The position numbers were made by a program, and so were the translations under genes. Source: Oscillospiraceae bacterium (GTDB lineage Bacteria > Bacillota > Clostridia > Oscillospirales > Oscillospiraceae). Taken from it: a DNA stretch of 64,000 nt. How positions within the stretch are numbered: the first letter of the stretch is position 1; each line of letters starts with the position of its first letter. The stretch lies in assembly GCA_902787755.1 (NCBI GenBank), contig CADAHL010000007.1, positions 1-64,000 on the forward strand. The letters run 5' to 3'. This document shows positions 15,958 to 25,523 of this stretch, piece after piece. A model generated the notes under the pieces. The model searched no databases, was not told where the DNA came from, and was given only the letters and a program-made list of their open reading frames with translations.

Positions 15958-15988
15958 CATTCCGAATTCCGAACTCCGAACTCCGAAT
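15957..15988 (-). repeat. Heptanucleotide tandem repeat after ntpD stop
   Basis: On the minus strand, immediately after the ntpD TAA, comes ATTCGGAG then TTCGGAG, TTCGGAA and TTCGGAA. Sense orientation, same as the other copies. Confidence 0.85.
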
Positions 15989-16639
15989 TTATTTGTAGTG
16001 GTGCGCGTCCTGCAGGACCATCTCCTTGACCTTGAGCAGCCGGACCTTGGTGGAGTTCTCGTTCTCCTCCAGCTTCATGGAGATGTACTTGATGTTGCCC
16101 TCCAGTTCGGGGATCATCACGTACTCCAGCGCGTTCACGCGCCGGCGGGTCTTCTCGATCTCCTCGGCCAGCAGCTGCATGGTCTTCTCCACCTGGGCCA
16201 GCTCCAGCATATCCTGGAACACCTTCGCCAGCTTCTCCAGCGCGTCGTCCAGCTCGCCGGAGGTCTGGGCAAAGCCGTAGGGATAGATCTCCGTGGGATC
16301 GTTGTTCTTGGTCTGGAAGCTGTACTCGGGCACGTTCACGCTCATGATGTTGCGGAACTTGAGCCCCAGCTCCACGCTCTGCCGGGGATACAGCAGCGCC
16401 TGGCCCAGCATCTCGGGAGACATGATGGAGGACGCCACCTGCAGGGATCCGAAGGCCTCGGTCAGGCCCTCCTCCACCTTCAGACGCAGCTGCTTGTTCT
16501 TCTTCACCACGTCCATGAACTGGCGCATCAGCTCATCCCGCTTATCCTTCAGGAGCTTGTGGCCCCGGCGGGCGGTTTTCAGGCGGCCCTTGAGCTGGTT
16601 GAGCACCATTCGGGTCGGGGTTATTGCGGTACTTGCCAA
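15989..16639 (-). CDS. ntpD: V-type ATPase subunit D
   Basis: Central rotor shaft of the V1 sector, coupling ATP turnover at A3B3 to ring rotation. 216 aa with the expected long N- and C-terminal helices. It starts ASTAITPTRMVLNQLKGRLKTARRGHKLLKDKRDEL in pattern (NPTR/L..LK...A..G..LLK.K conserved), and ends with a coiled coil containing EIEKTRRRVNALE. It is the last gene of the nine-gene operon, 125 bp after ntpB. The gap holds palindromic CCCCCT repeats rather than coding sequence. No minus-strand terminator with a T-tract is evident after it. Confidence 0.95.
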   Translation of the reverse strand: MASTAITPTRMVLNQLKGRLKTARRGHKLLKDKRDELMRQFMDVVKKNKQLRLKVEEGLTEAFGSLQVASSIMSPEMLGQALLYPRQSVELGLKFRNIMSVNVPEYSFQTKNNDPTEIYPYGFAQTSGELDDALEKLAKVFQDMLELAQVEKTMQLLAEEIEKTRRRVNALEYVMIPELEGNIKYISMKLEENENSTKVRLLKVKEMVLQDAHHYK

Positions 16640-16661
16640 AAGCTTTCACCTCCAATTATTC

Positions 16662-16755
16662 TTGGCTCCCCCTTTGGGGGAGCTCCGCGAAGCGGTGAAG
16701 GGGCAGACCCCCACCGGCCTCGCTTCGCTCGGCCACCTCCCCCACAGGGGGAGGC
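16662..16755. repeat. Two CCCCCT/AGGGGG palindromic repeats
   Basis: GGCTCCCCCTTTGGGGGAGC (16663-16682) plus its GCGAAGCG tail, then an inverted relative at about 16716-16755. They lie between ntpB and ntpD and belong to the same family as 22713, 43918 and 46145. Confidence 0.8.
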
Positions 16756-16764
16756 GCGAGCCGG

Positions 16765-18110
16765 TTACTGCTCTTTCGGCATGTACTTTTCTATCATCTC
16801 GGGCTTGATACGCTTCAGCTCGCGGCGGGGCAGGATGCTCAGCAGCTCCCAGCCCAGATCCAGGGTCTCCTGGATGGAGCGGTTGGTGGAATTGCCCTGG
16901 CTGACATAGCGGCGCTCAAACTCGTCGGCGAACTTGGCAAAGAGCTTGTCGTCGTCACTCAGAGCGGCCTCGCCCAGAATGGTCATCAGCTCCTTGGCGT
17001 CCTTGCCCCGGGAGTAGGCGGCGAAGAGCTGGTTCATGGTGCCGGCATGGTCCTCACGGGTCTTGCCCACGCCGATGCCCTTGTCCTTCAGACGGCTCAG
17101 GGAGGGCAGCACGTCCACGGGAGGCACGATGCCCTTCCGGTGCAGATCGCGGCTCAGGATGATCTGGCCCTCGGTGATATAGCCGGTCAGGTCGGGGATG
17201 GGGTGGGTCTTGTCGTCCTCGGGCATGGTCAGAATGGGGATCATGGTGATGGAGCCCTTCTTGCCCTGACGGCGTCCGGCCCGCTCGTACATGGTGGCAA
17301 GGTCAGTGTACAGGTAGCCGGGATAGCCGCGGCGGCCCGGGACCTCTTTCTTGGCCGCGGAGACCTCACGCAGAGCCTCGGCGTAGTTGGTGATATCGGT
17401 CAGGATGACCAGCACCTGCATGTCCTTCTCGAAGGCCAGGTACTCGGCGGCGGTCAGCGCCATACGCGGGGTGGCGATACGCTCCACCGCGGGGTCGTTG
17501 GCCAGGTTGGAGAAGACCACGGTACGGTCGATGGCGCCGGTGCGGCGGAAGTCGTTGATGAAGTACTCGGACTCCTCAAAGGTGATGCCGATGGCGGCGA
17601 AGACCACAGCGAAGGTCTCGTTGTCGCCCAGCACGCGGGCCTGACGGGCGATCTGGGCGGCCAGGGCGGCGTGGGGCAGACCGGAGCCGGAGAAGATGGG
17701 CAGCTTCTGGCCTCTTACCAGGGTGTTCAGACCGTCGATGGTGCTCACGCCGGTCTGGATGAACTCGGCGGGGTAGGCACGGGCGGCGGGGTTCATGGGC
17801 AGGCCGTTGATGTCCATGTGGGCGTCGGCCAGGATGGCGGGGCCGCCGTCGATGGGCTGGCCCATGCCGTTGAAGACGCGGCCCAGCATGTCCTCAAGCG
17901 GACCTTGGACTCGGCCAGGTTGATGCCCTGGGCGGACTCGAACAGCTGGACCACCGCCCGGTCGCCCTCCACCTCCAGCACCTTGCAGCGCCGAACGTCC
18001 CCGTTGGGCAGCTCGATCTCGCCCAGCTCGTCGTAGGTCACACCTTCCACGTGCTCCACGATCATCAGAGGGCTGGCGATCTCTCTTATGGTCTTATACT
18101 CTTTGATCAT
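16765..18110 (-). pseudogene. ntpB: V-type ATPase subunit B, frameshifted by a small deletion
   Basis: Non-catalytic nucleotide-binding subunit of the V1 hexamer. The N-terminal barrel (start 18110, [16 protein letters not shown]) reads to [10 protein letters not shown]. The frame is then lost, and the rest ([18 protein letters not shown] to [11 protein letters not shown]) continues in another frame from about 17895 to 16765. In Enterococcus NtpB eleven residues (pattern FLG....LGVS) lie between VR and EDM. Here only TT remains, so about 31 bases are missing. Everything else is well conserved, including SGSGLPH and the arginine-finger region. Either a recent mutation or an assembly error; a functional operon would need an intact B. 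The start overlaps the ntpA stop (ATGA). Confidence 0.9.
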
Positions 18111-19876
18111 GCGTCCTCACCTCCGGCGATAACTTCCTCGATCTCCCGCTGCATCTGGGCCTCGATCTCGGCATAGACCCGCTCGAACTCGTTCACGTCC
18201 ACGGTCTTGGCACGGCCGATCCGCTCGCGGGCATCGATGGCGAAGAGCTTGTTCATATTGGCGCCCTTGTCCAGGGCCTCCCGGCACAGGCTGTCGAAGC
18301 GCAGCACCAGGGCCATCAGCTTGAACTGCTTCAGGTAGGAGGAATAGGCGTCCTCATCCACGAAGGCGTTCTGCTGCAGGAAGTCCTCACGGATGCTCTT
18401 GGCGGTCTCCATGGTCAGACGGTCGGCCGGGGACAAAGCGTCCTGGCCCACCAGACGGACGATCTCCTGCAGCTCGCTCTCCTCCTGCAGGATGTGCATG
18501 GCCTTCTCGCGGTTCTTCATGTAGGCCTCGCCGAACTGCTCGTTGTACCAGGGGCCCAGGCCCTCCAGATACAGGGAGTAGGAGGTCAGCCAGTTGATGG
18601 CCGGGAAGTGACGGGCGTAGGCCAGACTGGAGTCCAGCGCCCAGAACACCTTGACGATGCGCATGGTGGCCTGAGACACAGGCTCGGAGATATCGCCGCC
18701 CGGAGGCGACACGGCGCCGATGGCGGTGACGGAGCCCTGACGGTCCTCGGAGCCCAGGCACTCCACCACGCCGGCTCTCTCATAGAACTGGGCCAGACGG
18801 GAGGCCAGGTAGGCGGGATAGCCCTCTTCGCCGGGCATCTCTTCCAGACGGCCGGACATCTCGCGCAGAGCCTCGGCCCAGCGGGAGGTGGAGTCGGCCA
18901 GAACGGCCACGTCGTAGCCCATGTCGCGGAAGTACTCGGCGATGGTGATGCCGGTGTAGATGGAGGCCTCGCGGGCCGCCACGGGCATATCGGAGGTGTT
19001 GGCGATCAGCACGGTGCGCTTCATCAGAGGCTCGCCGTTTCTGGGGTCCTTCAGCTCGGGGAACTCCATCAGAACGTCGGTCATCTCGTTGCCGCGCTCG
19101 CCGCAGCCGATGTAAATGACGATGTCCACATCGGACCATTTGGCCAGCTGGTGCTGCACCACGGTCTTGCCCGAGCCGAAGGGGCCGGGCACGGCGGCGG
19201 TGCCGCCCTTGGCGATGGGAAACAGCGTGTCGATGATGCGCTGGCCGCTGTTCATGGGGCGGCTGGGCACGTACTTGCGGGTGTAGGGGCGGGCGATACG
19301 CACGGGCCAGCGCTGCATCATGGTGAGCTCATGCTCCTTGCCCTTCTCGTCCTTCAGCACCGCGATCACGTCGGTGACGGTGTGCTCGCCGCTCTCGATC
19401 CGGACAAGCTCTCCGGAGACCCGGTAGGGCACCATGATCTTGTGCAGGATGGCGCTGGTCTCCTGGACGGTGCCCAGCACGTCGCCGGCCACCAGCTTGT
19501 CGCCGATCTTCGCCACGGGTACGAAGTCCCACTTCTTTTCCCGGTTCAGGGCGGGAACGTCGGTGCCGCGGGTGATGTTGTCGCCGGTCAGGGCGCGCAT
19601 CTCGGGCAGGGGACGCTGGATGCCGTCGTAGATGTTGTCCAGCATGCCGGGCCCCAGCTCCACAGACATGGGCATTCCGGTGGTCTCCACCAGAGCGCCG
19701 GGTCCCAGGCCGGAGGTCTCCTCATAGACCTGGATGGAAGCGCGGTCGCCGGTCATATTCAGGATCTCGCCGATCAGACGCTGAGAGCCCACACGGACCA
19801 CGTCGGAGACGTTGGCGTCCGCCAAGCCCTCAGCCACCACCAGCGGGCCGGATACTTTGGTAATGGTTCCGCTCAT
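18107..19876 (-). CDS. ntpA: V-type ATPase catalytic subunit A
   Basis: Catalytic subunit of the V1 sector; 589 aa. It has the N-terminal barrel starting [16 protein letters not shown], the non-homologous insertion typical of V/A-type A subunits, the P-loop [17 protein letters not shown], and the catalytic region [13 protein letters not shown]. The [20 protein letters not shown] block and the C-terminal helical domain also match. I use the ATG at 19876, which has AAGGAAGGT 6 nt upstream; an in-frame codon 60 bases earlier runs through the intergenic repeat side. It is followed by ntpB with an ATGA overlap. Upstream, heptad repeats separate it from ntpG. Confidence 0.98.
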   Translation of the reverse strand: MSGTITKVSGPLVVAEGLADANVSDVVRVGSQRLIGEILNMTGDRASIQVYEETSGLGPGALVETTGMPMSVELGPGMLDNIYDGIQRPLPEMRALTGDNITRGTDVPALNREKKWDFVPVAKIGDKLVAGDVLGTVQETSAILHKIMVPYRVSGELVRIESGEHTVTDVIAVLKDEKGKEHELTMMQRWPVRIARPYTRKYVPSRPMNSGQRIIDTLFPIAKGGTAAVPGPFGSGKTVVQHQLAKWSDVDIVIYIGCGERGNEMTDVLMEFPELKDPRNGEPLMKRTVLIANTSDMPVAAREASIYTGITIAEYFRDMGYDVAVLADSTSRWAEALREMSGRLEEMPGEEGYPAYLASRLAQFYERAGVVECLGSEDRQGSVTAIGAVSPPGGDISEPVSQATMRIVKVFWALDSSLAYARHFPAINWLTSYSLYLEGLGPWYNEQFGEAYMKNREKAMHILQEESELQEIVRLVGQDALSPADRLTMETAKSIREDFLQQNAFVDEDAYSSYLKQFKLMALVLRFDSLCREALDKGANMNKLFAIDARERIGRAKTVDVNEFERVYAEIEAQMQREIEEVIAGGEDA

Positions 19877-19948
19877 AGTATTACCTTCCTTTTTCGAATA
19901 ATAAAGGTAAGGAGATGGAGTGGAGAAATGGATCAAAGAAGGTGTTCC

Positions 19949-19982
19949 TCATTCCGAATTCCGAACTCCGAACTCCGAATTT
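19949..19982 (-). repeat. Heptanucleotide tandem repeat after ntpG stop
   Basis: On the minus strand the ntpG TGA is followed by GATCAA and then four TTCGGAR units, so this repeat lies inside the V-ATPase operon between ntpG and ntpA. Confidence 0.85.
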
Positions 19983-19986
19983 GATC

Positions 19987-20307
19987 TCAGTCTCCCAGGA
20001 TATTGGTGCCCACGGCCCGCTCCACGGCGGCGCGCAGGGCTCTCTGTCCCAGGCCCAGGCTCCCCTCCCGCCCGGGGATCAGGATGATGGCGGGGGTGGG
20101 GCTGTCCTTGAACTTGTCGATCTCATGGGACAGCTGGGCGGCCAGGTTCTCCTCGATGTAGATGATGGCGTAGTCGTCGTGCTCCCGGGTCAGGCTGCGC
20201 AGGGTCTTCAGGCCCTCCTCCGCCGTGTCCACGGGATAGGCCTCCAGGCCCAGGGCCTTGAAGCCCATCACGGTCTCGCGACCGCCGATAACCGCAATTT
20301 TAAGCAT
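19987..20307 (-). CDS. ntpG: V-type ATPase subunit F (NtpG)
   Basis: Small rotor-shaft subunit that binds subunit D and modulates ATPase activity. 106 aa, starting MLKIAVIGGRETVMGFKALG, with the flexible alpha/beta fold block YAIIYIEENLA and PAIILIPG. The start at 20307 overlaps the end of ntpC (stop at 20300). In the Enterococcus hirae naming this is NtpG; elsewhere it is called subunit F. Length and position between C and A fit that operon exactly. Confidence 0.93.
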   Translation of the reverse strand: MLKIAVIGGRETVMGFKALGLEAYPVDTAEEGLKTLRSLTREHDDYAIIYIEENLAAQLSHEIDKFKDSPTPAIILIPGREGSLGLGQRALRAAVERAVGTNILGD

Positions 20308-21292
20308 ACAGATCACGCAGCCTTTCCCGGATGGTCTCCGCTGATACGCCGGAGAGACGGCCCGTCAGGATCATGCGCACAGCCGTGATCTCCCCTTCCG
20401 CCGCGGCCAGGTAGGCCGCCAGGGGCTCCGGTCCGTAGCTTATGAGCTTGGCCGAGCGCAGGTAGGTATTCATGGCGTTGTCCACGCTCCGCTCGAAGGC
20501 GGTCATGGGGCCGCCCTGGCAGGTCTCCGCCGTCAGGGCCGCGGCCTTCTCCAGAGCACCCGACTGGAACAGCGCCGCCAGGCTCTCGCCGTCGGCAGCG
20601 GCCAGGATCCGGTCCGGGTCCACATTGCCGCCCGGGATCAGCGCCAGGCGCATAAACTCCGCGTCCTTGCCCATGCGCAGGGTGCGCACGGCGCTCTTCA
20701 GGTTGGCGCAGTCGATCTGCAGGCGCACATAGCCCAGGATGAAGGGGTTTCCCACTTCCCCGGCGATGCGCAGCAGTTCCTCGAAATACGCCCGGTCCAG
20801 CACGAAGTCCGCCAGCTGGGGATTGGAGGTCCGGGCCAGCAGCTCTCCGGCTTCCTTCATGGCGGAAGCCAGGATCGGGGGCAGATCCCGGGTCTGCTCC
20901 TCCCGGCGGGCCTCCAGCAGCTTCTCGGGCTCAATGCGCCCGGAACGGCTGAGCAGGCTGTGGGGATCCACACCCATGGCCTCGGCCTTCAGGATGGTCT
21001 TGATGTTGTGAATATCGTACTTGACCCGGAACAGATCCACGATCCCCGGATCGGGAGCCAGGCCCGCCAGCTCGTCGAAAATGGCGTTGCGCCGGCCGGT
21101 CAGGACCTCCTCCAGCTGGGATGCGTTCATGCCGCCCAGATCGCCGTAGCCGCAGTCGGCAAGCAGCTTGGCCGCCTCCTCCGCGGAGGCCGCGTCCAGC
21201 ATACGCCCCGCCCGCTCGGCGTTGAGGAGCCGGGGTTCCCGGGCGCGCAGCATGGCCGACAGGCTCAGGTACGCTTCTTTCTTGATAGCCAA
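20300..21292 (-). CDS. ntpC: V-type ATPase subunit C
   Basis: Funnel-shaped subunit connecting the central shaft to the membrane ring. 330 aa, mostly helical, with the family pattern RAREPRLLNAERAGRML near the N-terminus and VKYDIHNIKTILKAEAMG in the middle. It ends in IRERLRDLYA and overlaps the ntpG start by eight bases. It is preceded by ntpE with a 22-bp gap. Confidence 0.93.
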   Translation of the reverse strand: MAIKKEAYLSLSAMLRAREPRLLNAERAGRMLDAASAEEAAKLLADCGYGDLGGMNASQLEEVLTGRRNAIFDELAGLAPDPGIVDLFRVKYDIHNIKTILKAEAMGVDPHSLLSRSGRIEPEKLLEARREEQTRDLPPILASAMKEAGELLARTSNPQLADFVLDRAYFEELLRIAGEVGNPFILGYVRLQIDCANLKSAVRTLRMGKDAEFMRLALIPGGNVDPDRILAAADGESLAALFQSGALEKAAALTAETCQGGPMTAFERSVDNAMNTYLRSAKLISYGPEPLAAYLAAAEGEITAVRMILTGRLSGVSAETIRERLRDLYA

Positions 21293-21314
21293 AACGATTC
21301 CTCCCTATTTGGGA

Positions 21315-21902
21315 TCAGGCGAAGAGCAGCTCCGCCACCTGGGCGGACAGCTCGTTCCGGCTCAGCTCCACCAGCAGCTCCAGGGTGCAGTTGGCCTCGA
21401 TGCTGCCCCGGCGAAGGATGAGCCCGCCGGCAAAGTCGCCGGTCTTGTCGCTGAGCGTCAGCTTCCCGCCCTTGAGCAGGGCGTTGGCGGCCTTCACCAG
21501 GTCGGCGCCGATCTCCTTCCGGTCGCGCTCGTTGAGCACGATCTCCTCGGTGCCGGTGACAGCGGCCTGGGCGGCCAGCTTGGCCAGGAAGGCAACGTAC
21601 TGCTCCCGGGGGAGTTGGGTGATCTGGGTCAGGGCCTTGTCGAAGCTCTGGGAGACCATCTCCTGCTTCAGAGCCAGCAGGCTCTTTCTGGCCTCCATCT
21701 TAGTGATGCGCCGGGCGCTGTCGGTCTGATCCTCACAGGCCTTGACCCCCAGACGGATCCGCTCGCCATAGGCCTGGGCGGCCTTCTGGTCGGCCTGCTG
21801 GCGCAGTTCGGCGCACTGCTGGTCGGCCCGGCGCAGGATCTCCTCTGCCTGGGTCCTGGCATCGCCCGTGATGTGGGCGATGATCTTTTCAGTGCCTTTC
21901 AT
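21315..21902 (-). CDS. ntpE: V-type ATPase subunit E
   Basis: Peripheral-stalk subunit, part of the stator that holds V1 against Vo. 195 aa with a long N-terminal coiled coil rich in Ala/Arg/Glu (EEILRRADQQCAELRQQADQ) and a C-terminal globular domain (AVTGTEEIVLNERDRKEIG). It would pair with the coiled-coil protein encoded by the first gene of the operon. 21 bp after ntpK. Confidence 0.92.
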   Translation of the reverse strand: MKGTEKIIAHITGDARTQAEEILRRADQQCAELRQQADQKAAQAYGERIRLGVKACEDQTDSARRITKMEARKSLLALKQEMVSQSFDKALTQITQLPREQYVAFLAKLAAQAAVTGTEEIVLNERDRKEIGADLVKAANALLKGGKLTLSDKTGDFAGGLILRRGSIEANCTLELLVELSRNELSAQVAELLFA

Positions 21903-21923
21903 ATCGACTCCTGTTCTGCCAGC

Positions 21924-22406
<483 letters not shown>

Positions 22407-22437
22407 CTATTATTTTAATTAATAAACTACCTTATTG

Positions 22438-22756
22438 GCCCCCTTGCCTAAAGGGGGCTGTCAGCACAGCTGACTGGGGGATTCTCCCCGATCTTGTAGG
22501 CCCCCTTGCCTAAAGGGGGCTGTCAGCAAAGCTGACTGGGGGATTCTCCCCGATCTTGCGTCAAAAGCCTCTGGAGCGGGACCGCGTCAGCGGTGGAGGG
22601 GTCCCCCTTGCCTAAAGGGGGCTGTCAGCACAGCTGACTGGGGGATTCTCCCCGATCTTGCGTCAAAAGCCTCTGGAGCGGGACCGCGCCAGCGGTGGAG
22701 GGGTTACCCTTATCGGCTCCCCCTCTGGGGGAGCTGTCGCGCAGCGACTGAAAGGG
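22438..22756. repeat. Tandem repeat block between ntpI and ntpK
   Basis: Three near-identical ~58-bp units (22438-22496, 22499-22558, 22602-22660), each with CCCCCTTGCCTAAAGGGGG and CAGC.AGCTGACTGGGGG. The last two are followed by a ~43-bp unit (22559-22601, 22661-22703) ending GGTGGAGGGG, so a ~102-bp block is duplicated. A CCCCCTCTGGGGG palindrome follows at 22713-22756. The rest of 22395-22829 shows no gene. Confidence 0.88.
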
Positions 22757-22829
22757 CGCCCCTATCGCCCTTCGGGCACTTCCCCGGAGGGGGAAGCCGC
22801 GGCGCATTTGCCTTTATGTGGGCACCTTT

Positions 22830-24797
22830 TCACTCCTTGGGCACCGCGTACTTGCCGCGAATGCGCAGGGGCTGGAAGGGCTTGCCGCCGTCCTGATAGA
22901 ACTTCCCGAAGAACTCCAGGCACTGCAGTCTCAGGTCGTGGACAAAGCAGCCCAGCAGGTTCAGACCGAAGTTCAGGGCGTGGCCCACCAGGAAGATCAG
23001 GATAAAGACCAGAATGGTCAGGGGGTTTACCCCGGCGCCCTCGGCGGGCATGGCGGCGATGGAATTGAAGACCTGGGCCACAACGCCGCCGGCCAGCATC
23101 AGGGCCATGATACGGGAGTAGCTCAGAATATCGCCGAACCAACCGGTCAGGGTGTTGTAGATGATGCCGAAGGCGGCCGTCACCTTGCCGAAGCCCTTGG
23201 CGTGGCGTCCCGCGCCGTAGAGCAGCATCACTGCGCCTACGATCAGGATGACCAGACCGATGGTCTTCAGGATCGTCAGATCCTTCAGTACCAGCATCTG
23301 CAGGCCCATCAGCACGCCGCCCAGCAGGATCACCCACAGGGGGCCTTCCTCAAAGACGCCGTCCAGGATGTTCCCGGCCTTGGCCTTCTGGACGAAGGAG
23401 ACGATCATGCCCACATTCAGGTGGATAACGCCCAGGACCATAGCGCCGTATAGCACCGTCTGGCTGTCCCGCACCGGACTGAACAGGGCCGGCAGACCCT
23501 CCCAGTCGGAGCCCAGCATCCTGGCCAGCACCGCCGGCGCGTCGCCGAACAGGCCGCCGGTCAGGGCGCCGAAAATGAAGGTGGAGATGCCGCCGTACAG
23601 CAGCAGCTGGCAGAAGGCCAGGCTGCCCTCCCGGGGCTTCAGCTTCCGGATGGCCACCACCGCGGCCAGCATCATGATGAGCCCGTAGCCCATGTCCGCC
23701 ATCATCAGGCCGTAGAACAGCAGGAAGAAGGGGGCCATCAGGGGGTTGGGGTCCACCGTGCCGTAGGCCGGCAGGGAGTACATATCGGTGACCATGTTCA
23801 GAGCATTGGTCAGCTTGTTGTTTTTCAGTTTTACGGGGACTTCGGGATACTCGTCCTCCTCCGGGGTCCGGGTCTCCCAGGCGCAGTCCAGCTTATCGAA
23901 GAGCTGCTCCAGCTCCTCCTCCCGTTCGGCCGGAGCCCAGCCCTCCAGGACCAGGGTGCTCTCGGTGCCGCCCAGGCGTTCCTCCGCCTCGGCCATGGCG
24001 ATCCGGGTGCCCATCCGGTCAGAGGCCAGCTCCAGTTCCTCCCGGTGGGAGGCCAGGGAGACGATCTCCGCCCTGCAGGCTTCCTTGTCCTCAGCCAGGG
24101 TCTTGAGCTTCTCCTCCGCGGCGGCGATCCCCTCCCTGGCCGTGCCGGTCTGTCCGGAGAAGGACAGGGCCGTAAAGCCGAAGGGCCGCAGGCTCTCCTG
24201 GGCCGCGGACAGCTGGTCCTTCATGCAGACCAGAGCCAGGTAGCGCTGGGACTTGTCGCCGGAGATGGGGAACAGCTCCGCCTCGTCGGCGGCAGCGGCC
24301 AGGGCGTTCTGGGCCTCCGCCAGGTTCATCCGCTGGGACATGGTGCCCAGCAGCAGGCTGGTGCGCTCGGTGCCCTCGGTCTCCAGAGGCAGGTCCAGAT
24401 CCTTCCAGGGCGTCAGGGACTCGATGATCCCCCGCTGACGGCTCTCCTCGGCGCTGTCCCGGCGAACCTTGTCCTCCAGGTCCAGCAGCTGCCGGGCCAG
24501 AGCGGAGGCCTCGTCCAGGCCTTCGTCATCGAGGAAGCTCGCCTCCTCCCGCTCGGGCTTGGCGCTGAGCAGGGGCTTCTTCACCGGGGCGTAGGCGTTC
24601 AGCAGCTGGATGGCCCGGTCCAGATCGGCCTGACGGCTGCGCAGCTCCAGCAGATCGCTGCTCTCCGGGCGGAGGACCTCATCGGTCTCCAGCTCCGTCA
24701 GCTGCACACAGCCCAGCCTGGTCAGTTCCTTCAGCAGCTCTTCCTTCCGGGAGCGGACAAGCATGACCCGTAGCCGTTTCATGTTTACAATGGCCAT
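22830..24797 (-). CDS. ntpI: V-type ATPase subunit I (a-subunit)
   Basis: Membrane stator subunit forming the two ion half-channels next to the K ring; 655 aa. The N-terminal ~330 residues are soluble and coiled-coil. The C-terminal half has seven or eight transmembrane helices, with the conserved FFLLFYGLMMADMGYGLIM and GFGKVTAAFGIIYNTLTGWF blocks, and the helix SYSRIMALMLAGGVVAQVFN carrying the essential Arg. The start at 24797 lies one base before the stop of the preceding coiled-coil gene, so the two are coupled. Confidence 0.96.
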   Translation of the reverse strand: MAIVNMKRLRVMLVRSRKEELLKELTRLGCVQLTELETDEVLRPESSDLLELRSRQADLDRAIQLLNAYAPVKKPLLSAKPEREEASFLDDEGLDEASALARQLLDLEDKVRRDSAEESRQRGIIESLTPWKDLDLPLETEGTERTSLLLGTMSQRMNLAEAQNALAAAADEAELFPISGDKSQRYLALVCMKDQLSAAQESLRPFGFTALSFSGQTGTAREGIAAAEEKLKTLAEDKEACRAEIVSLASHREELELASDRMGTRIAMAEAEERLGGTESTLVLEGWAPAEREEELEQLFDKLDCAWETRTPEEDEYPEVPVKLKNNKLTNALNMVTDMYSLPAYGTVDPNPLMAPFFLLFYGLMMADMGYGLIMMLAAVVAIRKLKPREGSLAFCQLLLYGGISTFIFGALTGGLFGDAPAVLARMLGSDWEGLPALFSPVRDSQTVLYGAMVLGVIHLNVGMIVSFVQKAKAGNILDGVFEEGPLWVILLGGVLMGLQMLVLKDLTILKTIGLVILIVGAVMLLYGAGRHAKGFGKVTAAFGIIYNTLTGWFGDILSYSRIMALMLAGGVVAQVFNSIAAMPAEGAGVNPLTILVFILIFLVGHALNFGLNLLGCFVHDLRLQCLEFFGKFYQDGGKPFQPLRIRGKYAVPKE

Positions 24798-24798
24798 G

Positions 24799-25113
24799 TC
24801 AGATGTTCACTATCCTTTCCACAATCAGCGCTGCCGCGGCGTCCAGCCGTCCCTCCGCCTTTTTGCGGAGAGCCGCCTTTTCCTTCTCCAGTTCGGCCGC
24901 CTGCTCGTCCTCCTCGGTCCGGCCCTTCTCCGCCGCCTTCCGGCGCAGCTGGCCCAGCTCGCTGTCGGCCCGGGCGATGGCCGCCTCCACCGCGGTCTTC
25001 CCTGCGGCCTCCGCCTCGGCCAGACGCTGTCTGGCTTCCGCCTCGGCATTGGCGACGGTGGCTTTCGCTTCCGCCTCCGCCGCAGTCACGCTGGCGATCG
25101 CATCAAATGACAT
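24799..25113 (-). CDS. ntpF: V-type ATPase coiled-coil stalk subunit (NtpF / subunit G-H type)
   Basis: 104 aa, almost wholly a heptad-patterned coiled coil rich in Ala, Glu, Arg and Lys (EAEAKATVANAEAEARQRLA, AAEKGRTEEDEQAAELEKE). It is the partner of subunit E in the peripheral stalk. It is the first gene of the operon, as NtpF is in Enterococcus. The ATG at 25113 follows AGAGGGGG; a longer in-frame extension reaches past the promoter and is not credible. Confidence 0.88.
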   Translation of the reverse strand: MSFDAIASVTAAEAEAKATVANAEAEARQRLAEAEAAGKTAVEAAIARADSELGQLRRKAAEKGRTEEDEQAAELEKEKAALRKKAEGRLDAAAALIVERIVNI

Positions 25114-25201
25114 TGACACACCCCCTCTTGTTGGTTTTTTCAGCTTCGGAGCGGAAATCCGCCCCGCATTATGGAAACACTTGTGCAAAACACCAAAGCT
25201 T

Positions 25202-25230
25202 ATTATACCGCAAGGCGGAGGTTCTTTCAA
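25202..25230 (-). promoter_or_regulatory. Promoter of the V-ATPase operon
   Basis: -35 TTGAAA, 17-bp spacer, perfect -10 TATAAT on the minus strand, about 90 bp before ntpF. The only good promoter seen for the nine genes. Confidence 0.8.
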
Positions 25231-25346
25231 GAACAAACTGCGTTCCGTCTTGAAAAAATTCCTACATTTCGACAAGGACTTCCCCTCTGTCGAGACAGAC
25301 TCATTATATCCGTTTGTGAAATCTATGTCAATCTTATATGTAAAAG

Positions 25347-25381
25347 AAGCGGACCTCTCCCTAAATCGAAGAGATCCGCTT
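25347..25381. terminator. Terminator after the spoVAC operon
   Basis: AAGCGGA/TCCGCTT and TCTC/GAGA stems with a two-base bulge, A-rich on one side and T-rich on the other. It lies just past the 43-codon gene and may also shield the V-ATPase promoter. Confidence 0.7.
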
Positions 25382-25391
25382 TTCTGTGAAC

Positions 25392-25523
25392 TTAGCCCCA
25401 GTCCCCGGAGACGCCGTCGGGCGCCTCCGGCTTTGCCGAACCGGGCTTGGCAATCGTCCCCTTCTTCGCCCGCTCATCCTTCCCCAGCGGGACACAGGGC
25501 CGGTCCTGCTTCTTCTTTTTCAC
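25392..25523 (-). CDS. Small basic protein translated with spoVAC
   Basis: A 43-codon frame. GTG overlaps the spoVAC stop (GTGA), and the frame ends TAA just before a terminator. The product is hydrophilic: it starts MKKKKQDRPCVPLGKDERAK, is rich in Lys and Pro, and ends DGVSGDWG. One Cys at residue 10. No family is known to me. The overlap with SpoVAC and the terminator right after it are the only evidence that it is real. If it is, it may be made in the forespore. Confidence 0.5.
   Translation of the reverse strand: MKKKKQDRPCVPLGKDERAKKGTIAKPGSAKPEAPDGVSGDWG

Noticed and set aside
17880-17900. Programmed ribosomal frameshift in ntpB
   Set aside because: There is no slippery site, and about ten conserved residues are absent, so a shift alone could not give a normal protein.
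22438-22703. CRISPR array
   Set aside because: Only three repeats, long repeat units, the intervening sequence is itself repeated, and no cas genes are present.
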